A stretch of 60,857 nt of DNA from Triparma columacea. Taxonomy: Eukaryota; Sar; Bolidophyceae; Parmales; Triparmaceae. Shown piece by piece: positions 52,192 to 60,857 of this stretch. Every line of letters begins with the position of its first letter. Within the stretch, counting starts at the first letter, position 1. A program made the position numbers and the translations under genes. The notes below the pieces were generated by a model. It was not told the origin of the DNA and made no database searches. It worked only from the letters and a program-made list of their open reading frames with translations. Where the stretch lies: contig BRYA01000237.1 in the NCBI GenBank assembly GCA_030267965.1, forward strand, positions 1 to 60,857, given 5' to 3'.

Positions 52192-54393
52192 ATGACAAAC
52201 AACGCCAACACAGTCACAAGTATTGGAAGGGAGGGTAACTGGGAATCCCTAATGAGAAAGACTGGCTACCACAAGTCGACAACAACAGAGAGAACAACAG
52301 ACAACAAATGGATAAGTGAAGAGGAGGACGACTTCAGCGACAGTACCCTTACCACAAAAACACCCACTAATCGAAACTACGCAAAACACACAACACCAAC
52401 TAGAGTACTAACATACTTAACAACCCTAACATTCATCCTAATACTAATCTCCTTAACATCTCCAACATTCGCACGCAACCCATATCCTTCTACACAAATC
52501 ACCACATCCTTCCTACCCACTACAATATCATCATCAACATTCGGTATAACAATCAACCCTCCGTATTACCTACAACATAATCTCAAGGGTTGGTATGTAG
52601 GTTCAAGGGTCTTGTTGATTTCGGCGTTGTTTATTCAGATTCTTATTTTGTACGTAACTGTTGGGGTTGATATCGCAAGTAGGAACGGGGTTAAAAAAAA
52701 GGTGGATTACGAGGTGAGCGTTGGGGACGGAGACGAGACTACGGGTATTATAAACTCCGGAACAATCTCCTCCGATGACGATGAAGGTATGGGGTTCGTA
52801 AAGTGCATGTACCCGTGGATTGAGACTAGCTTACTATTCAGGTATCAGTTGTGGATTATAATAGGTGGACTTGAGGTGCTTGTTGGTGGGATGACTGCAG
52901 GGACGGTTATGCTCGTGTTTTATGAAGGTGCAGAAGAGGTGAGAGAGAAACGGGGGAAGGGTATAAGATTAGATAACGAGGCAAACGGACATTCTTAACG
53001 ATAACGTTATCGTCGCAGGTTCTCTGGGTTGGTTGGGGTGGTTGGGTATGTCTACTATCCTCCTTGTTCTGTTTTGGTACCTTCGTTTACATTGAGATGT
53101 TCGATCGTTCCTTCTACGCATGTTTGATAGACGAGGTTATTAAGATAACCAAGAGGAACCTCCAGGACGTTGAGGACGAAATTGAAAGGATGCTCAACTT
53201 AAAGGACGGGAGAATGGAAGGGAAGATTATCGTGGGGGAGGGATTCGAAGGATACGATATTTATAATGTTATGCCAAACGTAGAGGTTACGCTAGTATGT
53301 GGGGAATTGGGAGACGAGGAACAGTGGAGTGTTACAGGTTCGAAGACGGGGACTAGGAAGGGCAGAGGGAGGGACGCGATTATGGAGAGGAAGGTGAGAG
53401 TCGAGGAGTTGTGTCGCAAAGAGAACGCCGGGAAAACAAATGTGGGGCTAACGACGACAGTCGGTGAATTTCAATACAGTCGAAGAAGGATTCCAAGACA
53501 GGGGACTAACACCGAGACATCTCTCGCATCAATTGAAGGATGCAAGTTCTCTAATGAACGGCTCAGGAATCTCTCTTTCTCGGATGTCAGCCAGGACGCC
53601 CTCTGTAGTTGGTTGGGGTGAAAATTCCGACGACAAGAAGAGGTTCCTTGAGGTGGAGAAGAAGATCCTAAGCAGGAAGAGGAAGGGTAAATTCGCGGGT
53701 AGACTAAAGGACGTAAAGGCTGCGTTGATGTGGAAGTTTAAAGGAATCGATGTTAGAGGAGAGGAGGATGTGTCGCGTAGGGGGGACGTGGTTCTTATTG
53801 ACGATGCTGAGTACTCCCACAGCTACAGGGAACCCATCACTATGGAACTGAGCGAGGAGTTAAGGGAGAGAAGGGGGGGGGAGTCGAGAGGGGGAAGTCT
53901 GTGGAGAAGGGCCGTGAGCTCGCTGAGCTTCATGACGGCAAAGGAGAGTAGTAGAGATGGAGACGTCGAAAAGGGGAGGGGGTACGGGGGGTGGAAAGAG
54001 GGTGGGAGCAGGGCGGAGAGCAGGGCGGAGAGCAGAGCGGGGAGCAGTGAGGCGAGCAGGGGGTCGAGCAGGGCAAAGAGCTTAAGGGAGGACATTGAGA
54101 GCATTTTGGTAATGGAGAGGAAGTTGAAGAGGGACAAGAGGAGAGAGGCGAGGGGGAGGGTTAAGGGAAAGAGCGGGGGGATGCTGCAAAGCGTTAAGGA
54201 GGGGCAGGTTCTTGAGGGGAGAGCTGCCACAACGGGGGGTATGAGGGGGGAGCATAGGAGGGGAGAGGAAGATGGGAAGGACAAGGACAAGGACAAGGAT
54301 ACGCTGATGATGAAAATTCAGAACATTCAAACAGCGGAGAAGAAGAGAAGGAAAGAAAAGAGGAAGGCGAGAAAAGGGGAGATTACGGGGTAA
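52192..54393 (+). CDS. Unknown four-pass membrane protein with long charged tail
   Basis: Three exons, 52192-52938, 53019-53393 and 53461-54393, join in frame to 684 residues. I do not recognise the family. Hydrophobic segments are LTYLTTLTFILILISLTSPT, VLLISALFIQILILYVTVGV, YQLWIIIGGLEVLVGGMTAG and WVCLLSSLFCFGTFVYIEMF. The last is followed at once by a cytosolic-looking charged region (ACLIDEVIKITKRN, IERMLNLKDGRMEGK). The C-terminal third is Arg/Glu/Lys/Ser-rich with SRAESRAESRAGSS repeats and DKDKDKD, ending in a basic helix. Base and codon use matches the neighbouring MLO-like gene, with which it shares a promoter region, so co-expression is likely. The intron 1 acceptor sits next to a 16-base palindrome. 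Confidence 0.75.
52998..53013. repeat. 16-base palindrome beside a 3' splice site
   Basis: ACGATAACGTTATCGT is a perfect palindrome ending five bases before the intron 1 acceptor (CGCAG at 53014-53018). As RNA it could only form a tight hairpin overlapping the likely branch-point region (TTAACGATAAC). Confidence 0.85.
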
Positions 54394-55091
54394 AGGAAGG
54401 TAATATGTTTTCAAAGAAGGGCGCGACGTCGTGTTGTTACCCCTGTGTTTCCTCATCCTTGCAACATTTGAAATTCCCCCTCCTACCCTCCCTTACCGTA
54501 ACCAATGCATTCCCTACGAAGCCCAATCCCCTCTATCCCTCTCTTCCCTCTCACCACACCATTCCTCTCCCCTCTTACTCCCTCCTTGTCCCATAGCCAT
54601 CTTGTCCCCCCTCTCCCAAGATGGGGACGGAACTTGATATCAACGACGTGACCCACTTCGTTCCACTCTCTTCGCCCCCCCCCCTCCCCCTTACCGTGCA
54701 TGGCTGCCTTAAGGAACTTGGGGTTGGGGAGGTCCCACGCGCATACTGAATGACGGTTGAAACAAAATGAACTCTTTTCGATGGAGGGACAGCAGTTTGG
54801 ATCCTTGGCACCAGAAGAAAAGAAACAACCAAATATTTCTGCAATAAACACAAGGGAAAGGTACGGAACAACCTGCCGTTTGCCGGGCTGGATGGTTCAC
54901 CCAGAGAGAGAAGAGCTCGTAACCAAAGACTTGCCCAGCAGCGGTAGCTCAAGTTGCATGGACAGGTCAAACAGATTCGGCCCTCGAGTCTGCTGTTTTG
55001 TTACAATTGGGACCTGTAATTCACGACTGATAGCGCTATTCTCCCCAGACGATATACTGATGTTATATGCTTTCTTCGTCATTCGTGATTA
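54394..55091. other. No confident gene; open frames on both strands
   Basis: The plus-strand frame around 54784-55092 (about 100 residues, MEGQQFGSLAPEEKK start) and the minus-strand frame around 54851-54697 (MFIAEIFGCFFSSGA start, with a possible GTAAGG donor) overlap and neither shows a domain. One may be a small gene or an upstream exon of the next gene. Otherwise this is 3' flank of the membrane-protein gene plus pyrimidine-rich leader sequence. Confidence 0.4.
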
Positions 55092-57177
55092 ATGACAATC
55101 GTGAGTCTAACCCCCAACCCCCCAACCTCATCCTTCGCTTGTTGCTCTACCATGGTTCAACAGGCTTCAGAGAACATACACAAGGAAGTAGAGGTTACCG
55201 CCCCGATGATGAGCATTATAATCCTATGTTATCTAGCGTTCGTCGCGCAGTACATGTTTGAAAGTCTTCAGCATGAAGATCTCCCGCAGGTCCATAACCA
55301 AGGATATGCAGTTGGCCATGATGCTTCGGTCGTCGCGTGTATCAACGGCGAGGACATCGAAGGCATTCTGAATGGTAGCTCCATGGAGGGCGTCTTGAAT
55401 GGAGCCGCTGTTGACAAGAAACCCAACGCTCCCGGTGGACCATCACTCACCAAGGAATGGAAGGCGTCTGGAGCACTCTCGACGACCGCTGACCAATATA
55501 CCTCCGACCTACTCGATGAGGAGGAGATGTACAAGCTGTTCGAAGGAAATTCCTTACTTCTCGACGACGGATGTAGTTTAGGAAAGCCAAAAGTCCTGTC
55601 AAAACGACGAAACGACGAGACTGAATTGGCCTTTACGGCCCTCCCAACGATAGGCGCCCACACCAAGCCCCTTGCCCTCCACACGTATCAGTGTAGGGAG
55701 CTTCGAGGAGGTGAGCTGGCGCTTTTCGACAGCAGTTGCGAAAGTCCGTCTCTTAGGCTGCTCAGTGCTTGTGAATTGGAGCAAGTTGAGTGGGATTCTG
55801 GAGCGCTTTCGAAGAGATGTTCTCAAGAGGATCTCTATACCGATCTAAGCAACGGGGAGTTCGAGCTCTCGCGTGAGGAGCTGATACTTGGCGACCGCGC
55901 AGGCTGCAAACAGCTTCTTTATGGGCTGAAGGGCGGTCATAATTTCAAGACTGTCAAGGCATCAGACTTACCATCAAAGGGAAACGTTTATGATGAGACT
56001 GTTGTTGGCCTCCGAAATAATGATTGCGACCTTTCAGGGGACAGGCTGGCACTTTTCGACGACGAAGATGGTAGATCAGCAGTGCGGATTTTTCTCGTTT
56101 ATGAAGGTAAGCATCGAGGAGAAGTTTAATTGTGTCATGAATAATGACAACCATGACGGAGCAAGGCTAGAACACCCCGATGCCCTCCTCATGAAAACAC
56201 TGCTGCCGTCCCGATGTGACTGTAACACAAACTAATGAAAACAAATCGGGATTTGCTTCGCTCCTTGCAGAGTTTGGGGAGGACGGTAGTTCGGACGTAG
56301 AGGAGCCCACTGTCGACGTAGGAGTGTGCAAGGCGGATCGTTTCGTTGCCGATGAGGCTGAGGAGGCCGTGAAAGGTGAGAAGAAAGGGAGAGGGGGAGA
56401 GGGGGAGAGGGGGAGAGGGGGAGAGGGGGAGAGGGGGAGGGATGACTTGGAAGGCGCCTTGGACGCAACTGCCGACGAGGAGGCTAGTCTGTAGGACCTG
56501 TTGGACCAGGCGGTAGTTGACGATGAGGAAGGGGTCGACAGCTTGTATCTTTGCATGTTCTCATTGACCCTTACCTTCATCATCTAACCTTTTCGACCCC
56601 CCTCGACCCCCCCCCCTCCCCCAATTCCTTCTCCGACCACCATCAGCCTTTTATCCCCCCGTTGTTGATGAGACATTTCCTGTCCCCGTCAACACTCGCC
56701 TCCGCAATGTGTATGACAAACATTTTCTCGATTCTCAAGTGATGAACGACAACAACTCTCGAAGCAAATGCCTCTGTGACCTCGAGGAGAGGAGGACAGG
56801 CATCCTCAACAACACCGGGCAAACTACTTCCGTCAAAGTCATGGCCGCACAAGTCCCCCGTCGAGCCAGTCTCGGTCGACCCTTTCGAGCACATCATGGA
56901 TGGTTAGGAGAGGACAGCAGCTCTGACATGGAGGAGACTGATGTCCACGTCAAGGTGGCTAACGACCCCATTATAGTCGCATTGGTCCTGACCAACACAG
57001 ACTCTACTCCTCTTGGTGTTGAGGGTGTTCCTTTGCAAGAGCACGCCCTTCCTTCGGCTCTTCCGAGCATGATGCGCTGGCTCCAGGGTGACAACATCGA
57101 AGCTTCCTCTTTGTACGCGAGTAGGGTTGTTGAGAAGCTTGTGGCTGCTACGACTAAAGCATTCGCGACAGTTCAAG
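55092..57177 (+). CDS. Unknown acidic repeat protein, possibly 5' part of the receptor-like gene
   Basis: Exons inferred: 55092-55100 (only MTI), 55164-56106, 56271-56375 and 56647-57177, all phase-compatible. The last donor (CAA-G|GTAAGAGG) also splices in frame onto 57276, so this may be the first part of the gene at the right edge. There is one hydrophobic segment near the start (MMSIIILCYLAFVAQYMF). The rest is acidic with internal repeats: GGELALFDSSCESPSLRLL resembles GDRLALFDDEDGRSAVRIF, and FGEDGSSDVEEPTV resembles LGEDSSSDMEETDV. No known domain is recognised. The tiny first exon is the weakest part; ATG at 55151 (MVQQASENIHK) is the alternative start without the first splice. If the intron at 56376 is retained, the frame runs through a minisatellite to a stop at 56492. 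Confidence 0.55.
56388..56440 (+). repeat. GGGGGAGA minisatellite in an intron
   Basis: About six head-to-tail copies of an 8-base purine unit lie within the intron that begins at 56376. If read as protein it gives repeating Gly/Arg/Glu. Purine-only strands of this kind can form triplex structures and are prone to length change. Confidence 0.85.
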
Positions 57178-57275
57178 GTAAGAGGAGGGGGGAGCTACAA
57201 TTACGGAGGGGAGAAGCGAGGTGTTATGCAGCAGGTGTAGCTAATGCAACGTCTCGCTTCTCTCCGCAATCGCAG

Positions 57276-60200
57276 CCTCCTTGCCCTTCGCCGCCTCACA
57301 GAACCCCTACGCCCTCGTCGTCTACGATCCTACTACACAACCTGCACCTGAGCCCCCTGCACCTCTTACGTGGTCAGACGGTCTCGTCTTGTTCTTCACG
57401 GCTCTCGACCTCTTCACGACGGCTGCCTTCTACGTCATCAACCTCATGCCGAAGGCCTTCTCGTACAGGCTCAGGCTGAGTGGCAACTTCATCCGCACGT
57501 TCAACATCGTTATGCTCAACTGCATTGTGATGCAAGGCGCCGTCGCCCAAACCTTTGGGGCGGGGAAGGTGAGCAGGACGGCGATGAGGACCCTCAAGGG
57601 GGAGAAGACGAGTGGGGAGGTAACCTTTGTACGGAGAACTTCAGAGGTTAGCATTGATAATATGAACGGGCTGTTCAACACTATTAGCAACTTTGACGAT
57701 AGTACTTTCACAGGAAACACTGGCAACTCCATCATGGGGAATGGCGACACTGCAATTCTAGCTGTGGGGCCGTATAAATGCTCAGAGGGGACTTGCACAG
57801 ATAGTTATAGCATACTGAGGACTGATGACTTGAATGGTGAAGTCAAGTGTGTGGAGGACAATGCAAGCTGTGTGTTGGATGGAGAGAATCAAAGAAGAGG
57901 GATGAGGGTGGAAGGAACTGGGAGTGCTGCTCTTATTCTCCGAGCTCTAACCTTCAGCAACGGGTATGCTAGTATGGGTGGAGGGATTTACATTAGGACT
58001 AATGCAATAGTGGATTTTGAGCTCTTGATCTTTTCCAACAATAGAGCTACAAGTAGTGATTATGGAGGTGGAGTTATCTTTGTTCAGAGTAGTGGAACTA
58101 ATGTCAATCTTTACGAAACAAGATTCTCTGGAAACACAGCAGTCTCAGGAAAAGGTGATGATATATACACTCTTTCTGGAACCATCACTATCCACAACAC
58201 GTGCCCTTCTCCTTACTCCTCTAAAACTCCAATCCAAGGTAAGACGAGAATGAGGATTGTGTAGCCTGTAGAACAATTCCTAACCCCACATCTCACTTAA
58301 CATTACCGCTGCACCAATTCCTATTCCTACCTCTCTCCTTTCTCACAGGGTCTGCTTTGGACACTTTTGGCACCGTAGGGGGCGATAAATACTCGTACTC
58401 TGGCTGTCTTGGTGATCCCTGTGTTGCCAGTAGCTCCCCCTCTGACATTGGCTCCGATGGGAACTTCTACTGCGTCAACGGGGGGGAAATTGGGGGTAGT
58501 TGGAACGAGGTTGCCTCATTTTGCACCTGCACTTTATGTGACACTGGATACAGTGGTACACACTGTGAGATAGCCGAGAGTTGCCAAGCAACATCAGAAC
58601 CAACAGATGATGGATCGGACGGAAACTTCTACTGCATCAATGGAGGGCAGGTTGGCGGAATGACTGGGTCTTGCACGTGCACTTCCTGTGCTTACGAAGG
58701 TGTTGGAGGTCCAAACTGTGCTACCTGCGCAGAAGGCTACACTGGGGATGCTCCTTGGTGCTTCCTTGATTGTGTTGCTAGTGCCAATCCTTCTGATGAC
58801 GGTTCTCTGGAGAAAGATGGGAACTTCTTCTGCATAAATGGGGGAACTATTGGAGGAATCGCAGGGTCTTGCACCTGCACTTCCTGCTTTGATGGTGTTG
58901 GGGGTCCCCACTGTGAAACTTGCGCAGCAGGTTACACTGGTGATGCACCCTGGTGTTTCCTAAACTGTGTTGCCACCTCTGATCTTCTTGATGATGGCTC
59001 AATTGAAAAAGAAGGACACTTCTACTGCATAAATGGAGGGACAGTTGGTGGATCTGCTGGGAATTGCAAATGCACAGGGTGCAATGAGGGTTTTGAAGGT
59101 ACTCACTGTACAATTCCATCAACTTGCCAAGCAACATCTACACCTGGAGATGGAGGGGAGCAGGGATACTTCTACTGCATAAATAGGGGGTCTGCTGGTG
59201 GAGCACCTGGGTCCTGCACCTGTACTTGCCCTGAGGATTTTGGCGATCCAAACTGCGCCACTCCACTCTGCCCTCCAGGAAAGTACAAAGAAGACAAGCC
59301 TACATTCACCTGCACTGCTTGCCCAAGTGGAAAGTTCAACACCAAGTATGGAGGTTTATCTGAAGCTGATTGCACCAACTGTGTCCCTTACACAACCTCA
59401 AACACTGAGCGTACTAAATGCCTAAGTCTAGGAGGTTACTACATTGTTGAAGGAGAGGATTGGTTTCAGGCCTTTCCAGTACCTGAGGGGGTCTTGGAGC
59501 TCCCAGGAGCAACACTTCCAACATTTGAGCTTAAACCTGGGTACTGGCGAACAAGTTTCAATTCATCAAACATCGAGACTTGTCTTAATCCTGAACACTG
59601 TGTTGGTGGTCCAAATGCCTCCTCTTACTGTGCTGAGGGGCACACAGGACCTCTCTGTGCCACTTGTGAAGAGGGCTACGGAGGTGTAGGTAGAAGTGAA
59701 AATCTTTCTTGCAGTAAGTGCTCCGGGAGTACCTATATCTATGTTGTGATAGGTATTTGCTTAGTCATTTTGCTTCCATCCTTAGCTGTTTTGTTCATGT
59801 GTTTGAAGAAGAAAGACCCTGAAAGGACGAATAGTAGAATGAAAGTGATGAAATCTACCCTCAGAGGAGTGAAAAAGAAGATGGAGAAGCCAAAGAAGAA
59901 GCTCAAGCCAGTTTTCAAAAGTAAGTGTTCAGAGAGCTGTGCAATTGTAGCTTTTTAGGTAAAACTCACAACACTTGCTAACCCCAACCCTTCTCCGCCT
60001 TTGCTCTAACCTTCAGTTATCTTTGCCTATTTTCAGGTGACAGGGGGTCTTGGATTTCTATTTGGGATTACTTTCCCAGCGTTCTACTCTAGGTTCACCT
60101 CCTTTTTCAGTGGTATAGCTTCTGCAGACGTCAACAATGCAATGCCAATAGGGTGTGTTGTCCCTTTGAGTCATTACACCAGCCTTCTCTTCTACACTCT

Positions 60201-60857
60201 TGTTCCAATACTGCTCAGCCTCATTCTTCTTTGTTTATATCTCAAATTCGCAAAGAAGGACGAAGCAAGCATATCCCTGCAAAACAACCTCTTTGAAGGA
60301 TTCCTGGTTCTCACTTTTCTTCTCTTGCCAAACATCTCAATCAGAATCTTTTCTACATTCTTCTGTCAGGACTTTGATGATGGAACAAGGTGAGTGGAGG
60401 AGGTAATATAAGAATGTAGCCAACTCTTTGTAGTAAGGGTTCTTACACCGAGCTAACACACTCACACCCGACATTTTAAATAGCTACCTCAAGATTGACT
60501 ACTCCCTTGACTGCAACAGTCCCAAGCACAGGGTATACACACTGATTGCTAGTTTAATGGTCATTATTTACCCAATCTGTGTACCCTTCTCTTACTGGTT
60601 CATGCTGTATAGGCTTCAGACATTAATCAATGGAGGACAGCTGGTGAAAGAGGAAGTATTGGATATGGGTAAAAAAAAGTCAGCACAATTGGCTTTACTA
60701 GAAAGAGCTATGAAGGAGGATGAAAACCCAAGCTTGAAGAGTGTGCGATTTCTTTATGAGAACTGTTAGGGTTTGTGCTAACCCCTGACCTCAGTTTTAG
60801 AGTTTTTGACCAAAACTTTTTCATCCCTAGTGGTCAAGTGGAGCCTTGCAGAGTCTG
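57276..60857 (+). CDS. Receptor-like membrane protein: beta-helix, EGF-type repeats, multi-pass domain (runs off edge)
   Basis: Exons: 57276-58238, 58349-59920, 60017-60389 and 60484 onward. If separate from the upstream gene, the start is the ATG at 57446 (MPKAFSYRLRL), which begins a signal peptide ending GAVAQTFG. A right-handed beta-helix-like region follows (GGGIYIRTNAIVDFELLIFS, FSGNTAVSGKGDD). Next come five Cys-rich units of 50-60 residues of the form CxATS...DG...NFYCINGG, then GSCTCTSC, EGF-like. An ephrin-receptor-type Cys element (CPPGKYKED...CTACPSGKFN) and CAEGHTGPLCATCEEGYGGV precede the first transmembrane helix. Exons 3-4 add a multi-pass bundle beginning KIIFAYFQVTGGLGFLFG. 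It resembles the large stramenopile cell-surface proteins with a TRP-like end. A TAG at 60767 could end it, but a donor (ACT|GTTAGG) and an acceptor near 60828 suggest it continues. Confidence 0.78.

Noticed and set aside
54483..54970. Minus-strand open frames with a possible exon ending at a GTAAGG donor
   Set aside because: No ATG-to-stop model with a recognisable domain, and the plus strand is equally open; not enough to call a gene.
1..60857. Bacterial-style operons, CRISPR arrays, tRNA or rRNA genes, transposons
   Set aside because: Searched by eye on both strands; the repeats found are short, simple or intragenic, no spacer-regular array or transposase-like protein was seen, and no convincing tRNA cloverleaf was spotted. 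Small RNAs could still be missed without a covariance search.

Overview
This is a nuclear window from a gene-dense eukaryote, most likely a photosynthetic stramenopile (an ochrophyte related to diatoms or Parmales/bolidophytes). Four things point there. Genes are split by about 45 short GT-AG introns, mostly with GTGAG donors. A nuclear gyrase A and a MATE carrier each begin with a signal peptide followed by a Phe at or near the cleavage point, the pattern used to cross the four-membrane plastid. There are degenerate LOV-type PAS domains. The two ends of the window carry giant membrane proteins of a kind common in these algae. The lineage is inferred from style and was not tested by a search. 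Exon joins below were worked out by hand and checked for reading frame.

Layout: 541-8172 (-) is one intronless 2.5-kb-residue protein with several START-like segments and two copies of a multi-pass XKR-like membrane module, followed by a gene-poor AT-rich stretch. From 9.5 to 24 kb lie housekeeping genes: organellar GyrA (-), an SLC10/BASS transporter (+) that shares a 100-bp divergent promoter with gyrA, a UTP4-like WD protein (-), mitochondrial uL3 (+), an 11-exon M18 aspartyl aminopeptidase (-) and an acidic-tailed unknown (-).

From 24 to 39 kb the genes are more regulatory: a tandem LOV-like PAS protein lacking the photoactive cysteines, an unknown 453-residue protein, a DHHC acyltransferase with a shortened Cys-rich domain, a GYF-domain protein with an eIF4E-binding motif (GIGYF-like), a protein with four copies of an unrecognised ~67-residue repeat, and a SHAQKYF-type MYB with hydrophobic segments.

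From 39.5 to 47 kb, all on +, come a plastid-type MATE carrier, a saccharopine dehydrogenase-like oxidoreductase and a WDR76-like protein carrying PCNA-binding (PIP-box) motifs. From 47 to 54.4 kb is a divergent pair: an MLO-like seven-pass protein with a long extra C-terminal membrane/PH-like part (-) and an unknown four-pass membrane protein (+). From 55 kb to the right edge is an unknown acidic repeat protein that runs into, and may be fused to, a large EGF-repeat/beta-helix receptor-like membrane protein cut by the window edge.

No rRNA, tRNA, CRISPR or recognisable transposon was seen. The best candidates for something undescribed are the START/XKR-like giant, the ~67-residue repeat family, the MLO fusion, the Cys-less LOV pair, and an unusual CGCTCG-rich 3' splice-site context shared by many introns.
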